Positions 1 through 7,456 of a DNA stretch of 64,000 bases are shown here, one piece after another. The position numbers were made by a program, and so were the translations under genes. Position 1 is the stretch's first letter; each line of letters begins with the position of its first letter. The DNA comes from Rhodopseudomonas sp. AAP120 (GTDB taxonomy: Bacteria > Pseudomonadota > Alphaproteobacteria > Rhizobiales > Xanthobacteraceae). The notes beneath the pieces were generated by a model. It worked only from the letters and a program-made list of their open reading frames with translations, was not told where the DNA came from and did no database searches. The stretch spans positions 46,901-110,900 of the forward strand of contig NZ_LJIC01000061.1 in the NCBI RefSeq assembly GCF_001295845.1, written 5' to 3'.

Positions 1-196
1 TATCGTAGATGCGGCCGGGAGCGACCTCGATCGCTGCAGCGCCCGAGGCAAGTGCAGTGAACCCCTTGTACATCCGGCCGGAGACGAGCAGGTCATCGGT
101 GAGCTGCGTGATGCCCTGCTGGGGCCACTGGCCCATCCGCTCCAGATCTTCTTCGGTGCCTTCCTGATCGATGTCCCAGGTTGCGCGTTTGTACAT
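1..196 (-). CDS. Phage tail-associated protein, N-terminal part only
   Basis: The gene runs off the left edge; the first 65 codons are visible, starting MYKRATWDID. It has a clear ribosome binding site (AAAGGAG, about 5 bases before the ATG) and follows the tail protein I gene by 11 bases, where Mu- and P2-like phages usually place tail fibre or fibre-adaptor genes. The visible part is hydrophilic, without a signal peptide. I do not recognise the family, so a fibre role is only positional inference. Confidence 0.6.
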   Translation of the reverse strand, partial: MYKRATWDIDQEGTEEDLERMGQWPQQGITQLTDDLLVSGRMYKGFTALASGAAAIEVAPGRIYD

Positions 197-207
197 GGTC
201 GCTCCTT

Positions 208-1461
208 TCAGCGGCGAATGACGGCGCCGAACCGCACGTCGTCGGACAACCTCGCGAGGTCGCCGTACGTGATCGGCCGGACGGAGTTGATGTCGAGATA
301 GACGGTGTCGCGCGCGGCCTGAGTGACGGCGAGCGCGTTGAGAACTTCCACGACGCGAGGCTCGGGCCCCGATCGCAGATAGCGGCCAAGCGGGAAGCCT
401 GATTTCGGCGTGGTGCCGAGATGCGCCAGAACGGCCGCTGTGAAGCGTGCGCGCCGGATACGGGTGCGGCCGATGCGATTGCGCATTCGGCCGAGCGCAG
501 CCGAAGTTCCATCGGCGAGACGGATCGACAAATAAGCTTGCTCGTCGGCCTGGTTCGGACGGATGCCGCGGCCTCTCAATCGACGGCCGACGAACCAGCC
601 TCGGCCGCCGGGCTGCGGCTCCCACAGCTTGCGCGGCGTCGCATCGAGCGGTGTCAGGCCCGGTGACATCACGGCGGGGATGAACTGATCGCCGCCGGCC
701 GTGAAGTTGAGCGCGATGACGCGCTGGCCTGCGAGTTTGCCGTCGGCGACAAACCGCCCGCGCAGGCCCTTGCCGACCTGGAACGTGCTTCGCCGCGGCC
801 CCGGAATGATCAACCGCTCGGGATCGGACAACAGGCGGCCTGAGGCGTCGATCCGCACACCGGCGAATACCAGCCGCTGTACCGTGCCGCCCTTGCGCAG
901 CTCCGGCCGCCAGCGGCCCAGCACGACAGCCGCGGCGGAGCGCGCGACAAAGCGGCGGCCGACATAGCGGCCCTTCAAGGTCCGTTGAACGATCGTTCCG
1001 CCGTCCGTCAGAAACGGCACCGGCAGGTAGCGTGTCAGCCTGTCTGCCACGTAGATGCGGATCTCGGGCAGACCAGCCAGCCAGCGATCATGCGATTCCT
1101 TGGTCGGGGCCGCACCGATGAAGAACGCGTGGCGCGGCAACCGGGCCCGCACGAACTCGGCATCGACATAGCCGAGCGCCATCCGATAGCCGAGGACCGT
1201 GGTCTTGGCCTCGTGATAAGCGGGCGACTCGGCGATCACCTGGCGCTTGCGGTGCTCGGGCCACTCGCTCTTCCAGAAATCCACCGACCACGCCCAGGCG
1301 AGCAGCGGCAACTGATCTGCCGGACACGTCCACGGGTCCCACAGCGTTCTTAGCTTTGCGGCCTCGGCGAACAGCACGGGCCAGCGCTCGGCGTTGACCA
1401 GACTGTGGCTGCGCTCGGCATCGCCGATGGTCGGCTGTATCGGGGTGAAATCGACGCTCAT
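208..1461 (-). CDS. Phage tail protein I (P2 gpI-like) with long C-terminal extension
   Basis: The N-terminal ~200 residues carry the gpI signature: an early segment on being parachuted into DPWTCPADQLPLLAWAW, then WSVDFW and a region rich in R and AESP. gpI is a baseplate component at the tail tip. At 417 residues it is about twice the usual length; the extra C-terminal half has several short G-R-(F/Y)-V repeats (for example GRYVGRRFV, GRGWFVGRR) and is rich in Arg and Gly. The start overlaps the stop of the baseplate J gene (ATGA), so the two are probably translationally coupled. The extension may contact the fibre encoded next, which is inference. Confidence 0.85.
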   Translation of the reverse strand: MSVDFTPIQPTIGDAERSHSLVNAERWPVLFAEAAKLRTLWDPWTCPADQLPLLAWAWSVDFWKSEWPEHRKRQVIAESPAYHEAKTTVLGYRMALGYVDAEFVRARLPRHAFFIGAAPTKESHDRWLAGLPEIRIYVADRLTRYLPVPFLTDGGTIVQRTLKGRYVGRRFVARSAAAVVLGRWRPELRKGGTVQRLVFAGVRIDASGRLLSDPERLIIPGPRRSTFQVGKGLRGRFVADGKLAGQRVIALNFTAGGDQFIPAVMSPGLTPLDATPRKLWEPQPGGRGWFVGRRLRGRGIRPNQADEQAYLSIRLADGTSAALGRMRNRIGRTRIRRARFTAAVLAHLGTTPKSGFPLGRYLRSGPEPRVVEVLNALAVTQAARDTVYLDINSVRPITYGDLARLSDDVRFGAVIRR

Positions 1462-2396
1462 CCGTCGATCCCCCAGCTCACCGTAATCGAGGAAATGTAC
1501 GGCGCGCCGTCAGCTCCGCCGCTGACGTCGCCGAGGGGCGCGAGCACGTCGACTTTCCGCACAGCGCCCGACTTGGCGACGGCGCCGATCGCCTGCGCAT
1601 GCAGGGTCTCGCCGATCTTGTGTCGCTCGGCACCTAGCGCGGCAATCGCCGTGGTGGCGTAGGCAACGGCGGCGGCCGGATCGGGCCCGTTGGGCACCCA
1701 CAGTTTGACTGCTGCCGGCGTCTCGATGATGCGCGCCGGCCGCACCGTGACGATGTCGGTCGACTGCGATCCGGCCTCGCCGTCGAAGGCGCCCTGGATA
1801 TCGCCGATCAGCGTCTCCGCCGGCGTGCCGTCGCCGGCGCGCCCGAGGATGTACAGGTCCATCTGTCCGCCCGGCCGGCGGAGCGGCCGCACGTCCTTGA
1901 CGCGGTCGCCATAGAGCTTGCGGATGCGCCAGACGTAGCCGCCGGGCGTGATCCCGTACAACGGTCGGGCCTCGTCCGAGAGCTGGGCCCGGAAGCGCAG
2001 TTCGTCGTCGCTTTCAAGCACCTCGGCCGTGCTGTCCGTCGCGGGTGAGATGATCAGCGGATCGGTCGCTTTGTAGGTGACCGCGAGGTGCCGCAGATCG
2101 GCTCCGACCGCGGTCGCCAGCCGCAGCGCGTTGGCGTGATCGTTGATCGTCTGCTCGATCATCGTCTCGCCGTGCGCAAACTCTTGCTCGAGCACGGCGT
2201 TGGTGTCGAACTGCGTCAGCGGATTGCCGTCGGCGTCGATCACATCAAACGCCGGCAGCGTCGGGTCTTTGACCCGCGCGGCGTCCCAGCGCGCCTTGAA
2301 GGCCAGCAGACGCCTCCGCAGCGTAGCCTCGTAGTCGATATCGACCAGCGTAGGCGCGCCGAGGCGCGAGAGATCGAGGGATGCCGCGGTGCTCAT
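1458..2396 (-). CDS. Baseplate assembly protein J (Mu gp47 / P2 gpJ family)
   Basis: A 312-residue protein starting MSTAASLDLSRLG. Family features include the early DIDYEATLRRRLLAFKARW segment, DALR-like spacing before DPLIISPATDS, ESDDELRFRAQL, and the YGITPGGYVWRIRKLYG block typical of J-type baseplate proteins. It forms the baseplate periphery. The open frame extends further upstream, but the chosen ATG at 2396 overlaps the preceding stop (ATGA) and matches the normal family length of about 300 residues. Confidence 0.9.
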   Translation of the reverse strand: MSTAASLDLSRLGAPTLVDIDYEATLRRRLLAFKARWDAARVKDPTLPAFDVIDADGNPLTQFDTNAVLEQEFAHGETMIEQTINDHANALRLATAVGADLRHLAVTYKATDPLIISPATDSTAEVLESDDELRFRAQLSDEARPLYGITPGGYVWRIRKLYGDRVKDVRPLRRPGGQMDLYILGRAGDGTPAETLIGDIQGAFDGEAGSQSTDIVTVRPARIIETPAAVKLWVPNGPDPAAAVAYATTAIAALGAERHKIGETLHAQAIGAVAKSGAVRKVDVLAPLGDVSGGADGAPYISSITVSWGIDG

Positions 2397-2809
2397 GTGC
2401 TCACCGCCGCGGAGCCGCGCGCCAGTGCCGTCACCGGCACACGCAGATCCGCGTCCTCTTCCACTGAGTAATCGCCGAGGTGTCCATAGGGATAGAACTT
2501 GCAGGCGAGCATGAAGCCGACCGCGCCGCCACGGCCGTCGATGATCCACGGCTGGAGGTTGCGGATACGGATGCCTGGCTCTTGGCTGTGCACCGCCGTC
2601 ACCATCTCCGCATAGGCGCGCAGCAGGTTGACCGCCGTGAGGTTCTCGCCGCGCAGCGGGGCCAGATCTGCGCCGAGATCGAGCCGCATCACCCGCGTGC
2701 CGATGCGCGTGGCGAGTATCCGCCGCACGCAATGCTCGGCGTGCGCCCGGCCGCGCAATATGCGGCCGGTGCGTGCGTCGAGACCTGTTCGGGTGGTGCG
2801 TTCAGCCAC
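2393..2809 (-). CDS. Baseplate wedge protein W / gp25-like
   Basis: A 138-residue protein of the gpW/T4 gp25 family. The diagnostic stretch is HAEHCVRRILATRIGTRVMR followed by LGADL and a C-terminal FYPYGH segment. Family members form the inner wedge of the contractile-tail baseplate. The gene lies immediately upstream of the J gene, as in P2 and Mu-like phages, and overlaps it by four bases. Length is normal for the family. Confidence 0.85.
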   Translation of the reverse strand: MAERTTRTGLDARTGRILRGRAHAEHCVRRILATRIGTRVMRLDLGADLAPLRGENLTAVNLLRAYAEMVTAVHSQEPGIRIRNLQPWIIDGRGGAVGFMLACKFYPYGHLGDYSVEEDADLRVPVTALARGSAAVST

Positions 2810-2815
2810 GGGCGA

Positions 2816-3061
2816 TTACTTCCGCTTCTTGCCGGTGGCCTCGGTGTCGGCGGCGGAGAGCCGGCGCTCGACGTCCTCGTCGATCGTGACCGTCGCCACG
2901 ACCTTCGGCGCGGCATCGTCCTTCACTGGCTCGATGCCGCCCCAGCCGGCTTCGTTTTGATACTCGCGGTCGGTCAGTGCGACGATCTCGCCTTCCTTGC
3001 GCATGCGTCCACCGATCGGTCGCTTGGTGGTGATGCGGTAGCTTTTCTTCTCGTCCGGCAT
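2816..3061 (-). CDS. Small phage protein of unknown function, tail operon
   Basis: An 81-residue charged protein starting MPDEKKSYRI and ending TGKKRK. It sits between the baseplate V and W genes in the same operon, 8 bases after the V stop. The frame extends upstream inside the V gene, but the ATG at 3061 gives a compact gene in the correct place. A TDREY(x)NEAGWGGIEPV-like segment suggests a small folded domain; many Mu-like phages have a similar small gene here. Function unknown. Confidence 0.65.
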   Translation of the reverse strand: MPDEKKSYRITTKRPIGGRMRKEGEIVALTDREYQNEAGWGGIEPVKDDAAPKVVATVTIDEDVERRLSAADTEATGKKRK

Positions 3062-3069
3062 GGTGTGAC

Positions 3070-3687
3070 TTACTCCGCCTTTGCCTTGACCAGCTTCGCC
3101 GGTCCGTCCTCGGTGGTGACCTTCGCGGTCGCCTTCTGGTTTTTGCTTTCGACGCCGATGTTCCAAGGCTTGGCGCCCGTCGCGACGATGTAGCCGTCGC
3201 CGTCGGCAACCAGGTTGACAGCTTCGCTGGTGAGTTCGAGCTCGTTGCCGCCGACCTTCAGGGAAATGAGCCCGTCCTTGACCACGAATTTCGACTTGCC
3301 GATTTCGAGCACGAGATCCTCGTCACCCTTCGGCGCGGGGTGGTCGTCGTCGAACGGTGCGCGGATCACCTGCGAACCGCCGCCGATGACGCCGGACGGC
3401 GACAGCAGCGTGAAGCTCTCACCCTCGGCCGGCTTGACCTTGATCTTGAGATTGCCAGCGGCGACCGGCTGCACGGTCACCCACGGCGATTCCACCGGCT
3501 TGTCATCCGCGTCGCGGCCGAGTTCGAGCTTCACCTGCCAGTCGTCGCCTTGCTTACGGATGCCGTCCTTGATCACCTTACCGCGCATCACCACGCGCGC
3601 GACGCGCTGGTCCACCTCGACGATCCGCCTTTCGAGACCGCGGAGATAGCGCTTGAGCGCGAGGACATCAGGATCGACGATGGTCAT
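3070..3687 (-). CDS. Baseplate assembly / tail spike protein V (Mu gp45-like)
   Basis: A 205-residue protein starting MTIVDPDVLALKRYLRGLER. The middle contains the LLSPSG-VIGGGSQVI segment and the repeated beta-strand pattern of phage baseplate V / spike proteins, which make the membrane-piercing tip of the tail. An N-terminal helix (about residues 8-35) precedes the OB-fold-like region. The C-terminal part is Lys-rich. The start overlaps the stop of the gp37-like gene by four bases. A longer frame exists upstream, but it is only the shadow of that neighbour. Confidence 0.8.
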   Translation of the reverse strand: MTIVDPDVLALKRYLRGLERRIVEVDQRVARVVMRGKVIKDGIRKQGDDWQVKLELGRDADDKPVESPWVTVQPVAAGNLKIKVKPAEGESFTLLSPSGVIGGGSQVIRAPFDDDHPAPKGDEDLVLEIGKSKFVVKDGLISLKVGGNELELTSEAVNLVADGDGYIVATGAKPWNIGVESKNQKATAKVTTEDGPAKLVKAKAE

Positions 3688-4268
3688 ACCGGCGCTCCGT
3701 CGCTGGCATCGACCGGCTCGCCATCGAAATCGGTGATCTGCGGCGCGGGAATCGCCGGCTTGACCAGCGGGCTCTCGACGATGCCGGACAGCGTCTGCGA
3801 CCAGGTCGCCACGTAGTAGGCGGACCCGCGCGCGTACACTTCGCTGGTGAACAGCGGCCTGGCCTCGACCTTCTGCGGCGAGCCGATGTTCGTGAGGCCG
3901 AACCGCTGCGCGTCGAGATCTCCGAGGATCGCCAGCACGCCTTGGGAGAGCGCGTGCGCGATCTCCTGGCGGCGCACCGCCCGGCCGCCGATCGCCATGT
4001 CCTCCGTCACGATGTAGACGGCCGGCTCGATTTCGAGCGCCCATGAGCCGTCGAGGTCGCCGTCGAGCTTCCAGCGTGTCGCCGCCACCGCCAGCATCGG
4101 CGGCGTGAAGATGTCCTTCTCGATGATGTCCGAGACGTCGATCCGCCCCGGATGCTGGCGGACCGTGATGTCCGGAAACAGCGTCTTCAACGACGCCTCA
4201 ACGGCATCGAGATAACGCTTCAAAGGCGCGAGTTCGAGCAGTTGCGCGAGCGTCGCCGGCGCGATCAT
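3684..4268 (-). CDS. Mu gp37-like phage protein
   Basis: A 194-residue protein starting MIAPATLAQLLELAPLKRYL. It resembles the Gp37/Gp68 family of Mu-like phages, which are tail-region proteins of unknown exact role, with IRQHPGRID-like and IYVTEDMAIG-type segments. The start is fixed by an ATGA overlap with the preceding virion morphogenesis gene. Position between gpG-like and spike genes supports a tail completion or initiation role, which is inference. Confidence 0.7.
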   Translation of the reverse strand: MIAPATLAQLLELAPLKRYLDAVEASLKTLFPDITVRQHPGRIDVSDIIEKDIFTPPMLAVAATRWKLDGDLDGSWALEIEPAVYIVTEDMAIGGRAVRRQEIAHALSQGVLAILGDLDAQRFGLTNIGSPQKVEARPLFTSEVYARGSAYYVATWSQTLSGIVESPLVKPAIPAPQITDFDGEPVDASDGAPV

Positions 4269-4762
4269 TGGCCGCCCCCGAGCTGCCGGGCCACGAAGGC
4301 GGTGGCGAGCTTGTCGATCTTCTCGGCGTCCTCGGCCGACACGCCGACAACCGGCCGCGCCGGGATGGTGACGGTCTTCTTGCTGACGTGACGGCCGCCG
4401 ACCACGAAGGACAGGAGCGGCGCGTTCTTGGCGCTGATCACCGCGCCATCCTGATGGACGTGCGCGTACTCCCACGACAGGCCGGCTTCGGTTTCAGTGG
4501 CCGATGCCGTCCAGGCGACCGAACCGAGCATGTGCTGGCCGGTCCGCATCAGGATCGACGTGCCTTCGAGATTGGCCGGCCAGGCCGAACCGTCCGGAGC
4601 CGTCTTGGTCGTGGTGATGCGCTCACGCATCGAGAATTCGAACCGCGCGCCGATGTCTGACATCAGCGGCTCGGTGTTGACGTTGTCGAGCCCGCCCAGC
4701 CGCGCGAGCGCCGAGGTCAGGTCCGAAATATCGACTTCGATGCGAACGCCGGTGTCCATCAT
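4265..4762 (-). CDS. Phage virion morphogenesis protein (Mu gpG / P2 gpS-like)
   Basis: About 165 residues. Family marks are RFEFSMRERITTTKTAPDGS-AWP near residues 45-70, then the LMRTGQHMLGSV block and a YAHVHQDG motif. P2 gpS is a tail completion protein. The chosen ATG overlaps the stop of the DUF1320 gene (TGATG); two GTG codons lie just upstream and would add only two residues. In Mu the homologue follows gpF, whereas here it lies downstream of the capsid and DUF1320 genes, an order seen in other Mu-like prophages. Confidence 0.85.
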   Translation of the reverse strand: MMDTGVRIEVDISDLTSALARLGGLDNVNTEPLMSDIGARFEFSMRERITTTKTAPDGSAWPANLEGTSILMRTGQHMLGSVAWTASATETEAGLSWEYAHVHQDGAVISAKNAPLLSFVVGGRHVSKKTVTIPARPVVGVSAEDAEKIDKLATAFVARQLGGGQ

Positions 4763-5232
4763 CACCACCCGCGCAGGCGATCGCGCGTCAGCACGCGCTC
4801 GGCCGAGATCACGATGGCTTCATTCGGCGACACGGTACCGGGCGGCTGCAGGCCGCCGCCGCTGCCGCCACCGCCGGGCCCGTCGAAGGTCAGCGCGGCG
4901 TTGCCTTTCGCGATGGCTTGCAGCCGTGCGATCGCGACGTCGTAGCGCTCCTTCACTCGTTCGTTCGAGCGGCCGAACGACAGCGCCACGCGGTACAGCG
5001 CGATGTCGGTGGTGTAGATGCGCAGGATGCCGCGGCTGTCGTCGTCGATCCGCTCCAGCTCGTCGCGGGTGTAGCGCGCCGCCAGGATCGCCCGAACCTC
5101 GGCCGTGCCGTCGACCAGCGCCGCCTCAATCCGGCTGTCGTCGCGCACGCGCGTCGTCTCGTCCGCCGCCAGCACAGTGGCCTCGGACGGATAGCGCGCC
5201 AGAACGTCGGCAAGGGTGGCGAAAGCGATCAC
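4762..5232 (-). CDS. DUF1320 protein (Mu gp36-like)
   Basis: A 156-residue protein starting MIAFATLADVLARYPSE. The DUF1320 pattern is visible: a helical N-terminal region with EAALVDGTAEVRAIL, then YTTDIALYRVAL and VKERYDVAIARLQAIAKG. The C-terminal ~35 residues form a Gly-rich linker (GGGGSGGG) and a short tail. Family members are head-tail connector proteins of Mu-like phages. The gene overlaps neighbours on both sides by 1-4 bases. Confidence 0.85.
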   Translation of the reverse strand: MIAFATLADVLARYPSEATVLAADETTRVRDDSRIEAALVDGTAEVRAILAARYTRDELERIDDDSRGILRIYTTDIALYRVALSFGRSNERVKERYDVAIARLQAIAKGNAALTFDGPGGGGSGGGLQPPGTVSPNEAIVISAERVLTRDRLRGW

Positions 5233-5555
5233 GCGCGGACAGCCTTCTCAATGCCAGCTTCGATCGCCTGCATCAGCGAGAGCTTGGCCCCCTCGTCGAG
5301 GTGGCCTTTGATGTTGATGTTGAGCGTGAGATCGAGCGAGCGCGGCTTGGTGGCAGCGCGCAGAGTGGTTAGCAGCTCGTCGGCAAAGCCGAGCACAAAA
5401 CTGAGAGCTTCGGCTTCGACCGCCGGATTGCTCAGGTCGCGCTTGGCGAAGGTTTCGAACAGATCGCGCAGGCTGGCGCCGTCGCAGGCCGCGCCGCGGC
5501 CGCACTGGTAGAAGCCCTCGATAAAACCGGGCTGAGACTGATCACTCGTCGCCAT
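5229..5555 (-). CDS. Hypothetical phage protein, structural operon
   Basis: A 108-residue protein starting MATSDQSQPGFIEGFYQCG. It has two Cys residues in the CGRGAAC segment and is mostly helical afterwards, ending in a Leu-rich amphipathic stretch. It overlaps the DUF1320 start by four bases and follows a 99-base gap that holds three hairpins. I do not recognise the family. A role in head or connector assembly is suggested only by location. Confidence 0.6.
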   Translation of the reverse strand: MATSDQSQPGFIEGFYQCGRGAACDGASLRDLFETFAKRDLSNPAVEAEALSFVLGFADELLTTLRAATKPRSLDLTLNINIKGHLDEGAKLSLMQAIEAGIEKAVRA

Positions 5556-5587
5556 CGCCGCGCTCCGCTGTGAAGGGATGATGCCGA

Positions 5588-5649
5588 GGGCGCTTGCGCC
5601 CCCGGCGAGGCGGACGGTGTCCGCGGTGCGCGCCTGCGGCTGCGCGCAC
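5588..5649 (-). promoter_or_regulatory. Three tandem hairpins between two late genes
   Basis: The 99-base gap contains three adjacent perfect inverted repeats: GGGCGC/GCGCCC (5588-5601, 2-base loop), GCGGAC/GTCCGC (5610-5624, 3-base loop) and GTGCGCGC/GCGCGCAC (5626-5649, 8-base loop). No T-run follows on the transcribed minus strand, so a classical intrinsic terminator is unlikely. RNA processing, attenuation or mRNA stabilisation below the capsid genes are possible roles. Confidence 0.5.
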
Positions 5650-5654
5650 GAACC

Positions 5655-5963
5655 TCAGTCGCGCCAGTCGTCCTTGACGGCGCCGACAGCGAACAGCTGG
5701 GCGTGCTGCGCTTTGGTGAGCGAGACCTCGTCGCCGGCGTCGTAAAGATCGCCGTCGTGCATCACCTCGCGCGTGAGGACATGATCCTGCTGCGTCTTCT
5801 TGGCGGCGCGCTCCGCAGCCTTCTGTGCCTTAGCTTGCTCTTTGGCCTCGGCGTCCGCCTTGGCCTTCGCCTCGGCGGCTTCCTTGTCGGCCTTCGCCTT
5901 GGCAGCCTTGTCGGCCTTGGCCTTCTCGGCAGCCGCCTTCGCTTCGTCGGTCTCGTTCGCCAT
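5655..5963 (-). CDS. Ala/Lys-rich coiled-coil protein (Mu gp35-like position)
   Basis: A 102-residue protein. Residues 1-60 are a highly charged helix of Ala, Lys and Glu with heptad-like KAKADKEAAEAKAKAD repeats. Residues 62-102 form a small globular part with VMHDGDLYDAGDEVSL and a C-terminal WRD. That C-terminal pattern resembles the small protein downstream of the major capsid gene in Mu-like phages. The repeated helix may be low-complexity expansion. Function unknown. Confidence 0.65.
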   Translation of the reverse strand: MANETDEAKAAAEKAKADKAAKAKADKEAAEAKAKADAEAKEQAKAQKAAERAAKKTQQDHVLTREVMHDGDLYDAGDEVSLTKAQHAQLFAVGAVKDDWRD

Positions 5964-5975
5964 GACAGCCTCCGA

Positions 5976-6938
5976 CTAAGCGACAGCGTTTTCGATGAAG
6001 TAGCCGGCGTCCTTGGCGACGATCAGCTCCTTGACCTTTTCGCCGACGCGCAGACGCTCGCCGCCTTCCAGGCCGATGTCGCCATCCTGCATCGTGCCGG
6101 CGATGCGGGTGCCACACTCGGCCGTGAAGCCGAAGGTGACGCCGCGCTGGTTGGTGGCGGCCGGGTCGATGTAGAGCGCCGCGATGTGCTTACCCCAGAC
6201 GCGGCCGAGCGAAACGTCCTGGCCCTTATGGGCGGTGTTGACGAAGCTTTCGCCGACCAGCACCTGCTTGATCTCCAGCAGGGCCGCCAGCTCCTCGCGG
6301 GTGATGACGCCCTTGTTGGTGAGATTGCCGCGGACGGCGTTGACCAGGTGCGGATGGCTGCGCAGCTTGCTCCACACCGATTGGCCCATCACCAGCGTGT
6401 TGGCCCTGAACACCAGCGTGCCCTCGATCGCGGCGAGCAGCACGTCGATCGGCGTCGAATTGGTGTAGTCGGAGAGCTGCGAGTTGCCGGACAGCGTGAC
6501 CTTCCGGCCGACCGCATAGTTGGCCGCGTTGTGGATCAGGCCGGCCACGCGAACTTCGCGGGCGAGCTGCACCAGGTTGGTGACGCCCTCGGTCGCCCGG
6601 GCCCGCGGATCGTAGTTCGACAGGCCGGCGGCGCGCTGACGCTCGGCTTCCTTGATGTCCGAGGTCGGGATCACGTCGTCGAGGCCGTAATCGTCGGTCG
6701 ACGAGTCCTTCTCGGTCGCCGTGAATTCGACCCGGTTCGGCGACGACATGCGGCCGACCTTCGTGTCCGGGACCGAGAAACCCTCGGCCAGCGGATATTC
6801 CAGCCACTTGAACTTCTCGGCGCCGACCGGCACGCGCGGCAGGACGCGATCGGCGATCAGGGTGACCGCCGGATTGCTGTAGCCGATCGCGATCGCGGTT
6901 AGCACGGGGTTGGTGACAAACGGGCGGTTCGGAGCCAT
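5976..6938 (-). CDS. Major capsid protein
   Basis: A 320-residue protein starting MAPNRPFVTNPVLTAIAIGY. The pattern NPAVTLIADRVLPRVPVG, RMSSPNRVEF, DDYGLDDVIP and the QSVWSKLRSHPHLV region are characteristic of the major capsid proteins of Mu-like and related phages with an HK97 fold. The ATG at 6938 is chosen over one three codons upstream because AAGGTG lies 6 bases before it. The gene follows the tRNA and decoration protein genes, the expected head-gene order. Confidence 0.85.
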   Translation of the reverse strand: MAPNRPFVTNPVLTAIAIGYSNPAVTLIADRVLPRVPVGAEKFKWLEYPLAEGFSVPDTKVGRMSSPNRVEFTATEKDSSTDDYGLDDVIPTSDIKEAERQRAAGLSNYDPRARATEGVTNLVQLAREVRVAGLIHNAANYAVGRKVTLSGNSQLSDYTNSTPIDVLLAAIEGTLVFRANTLVMGQSVWSKLRSHPHLVNAVRGNLTNKGVITREELAALLEIKQVLVGESFVNTAHKGQDVSLGRVWGKHIAALYIDPAATNQRGVTFGFTAECGTRIAGTMQDGDIGLEGGERLRVGEKVKELIVAKDAGYFIENAVA

Positions 6939-6965
6939 CGGGCACACCTTGGGTTTGAGGGCTTC

Positions 6966-6981
6966 GCCCGCGGCTGCGGGC
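6966..6981 (-). promoter_or_regulatory. Hairpin between tRNA and capsid gene
   Basis: GCCCGC/GCGGGC with a 4-base loop lies between the tRNA 3' end and the major capsid start. There is no T-run after it on the minus strand. It may mark the RNA cut that frees the tRNA, or protect the 5' end of the capsid mRNA. Confidence 0.35.
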
Positions 6982-6987
6982 GGGATC

Positions 6988-7064
6988 TGGTTGCGGGGCG
7001 CGGATTTGAACCGCGGACCTCCTGGTTATGAGCCAGGCGAGCTACCGGGCTGCTCTACCCCGCG
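6988..7064 (-). tRNA. tRNA-Met(CAU), initiator type, inside the prophage late operon
   Basis: A complete cloverleaf is readable on the minus strand: acceptor CGCGGGG/CCCCGCA, D stem GAGC/GCTC, anticodon stem CCTGG/CCAGG around loop CTCATAA (anticodon CAU), T stem CGCGG/CCGCG with loop TTCAAAT, discriminator A and encoded CCA (6990-6988). Three initiator marks are present: an unpaired C1-A72 end, a purine11-pyrimidine24 pair in the D stem (A11-U24), and the TTCAAAT T loop. The body is 74 bases, as in E. coli tRNA-fMet. The usual three G-C pairs next to the anticodon loop are U29-A41, G30-C40, G31-C39 here. It starts 8 bases after the decoration protein stop and is probably cut from the late transcript. 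Confidence 0.92.
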
Positions 7065-7072
7065 ATAGGCGA

Positions 7073-7456
7073 CTAGCTGGACGCCGGGATGTAGAGCGCG
7101 CCGGCCGACACGATGATCGGCACGATGTCGCCCTCGACGCCCGAGGTCTGGACCTGGCCGATGGTGCGCACCGTCTTGGCCGCAACCGCCGGCGCCGGCA
7201 GCGCGACGGCGCGCCCCTGATCGTCGGAGGTCACCTGCGCGCCGCGATCGACGTTGCCGCCGAGCACGACCTCGGCGGGGCCGGACTGCACGACATCGAC
7301 CACGCCGTCCTTCGGCGCACCGGGCAAGGTCGACACGCCGATTAGAGCGGCGGTGTTGGAGGCGCCTTCGATCGCGGCTTGCTTGCTCGCGTGGAAGGCG
7401 ACGATGCGATTGCCGCGGATCGCGGCGTCGGCGGTGTGTGCTTTGATGCACGGCAT
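7073..7456 (-). CDS. Capsid decoration protein (DUF2190-like)
   Basis: A 127-residue protein starting MPCIKAHTADAAIRGNRIVAF. It has the beta-rich pattern of small capsid decoration proteins: alternating V/I/G, GVSTLPGAPKDGVVDVV, and a C-terminal VPIIVSAGALYIP. Such proteins stabilise the head. It lies between the protease-scaffold and major capsid genes, the usual place. Its ATG overlaps the preceding stop (TGATG). The stop lies only 8 bases before the tRNA. Confidence 0.75.
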   Translation of the reverse strand: MPCIKAHTADAAIRGNRIVAFHASKQAAIEGASNTAALIGVSTLPGAPKDGVVDVVQSGPAEVVLGGNVDRGAQVTSDDQGRAVALPAPAVAAKTVRTIGQVQTSGVEGDIVPIIVSAGALYIPASS

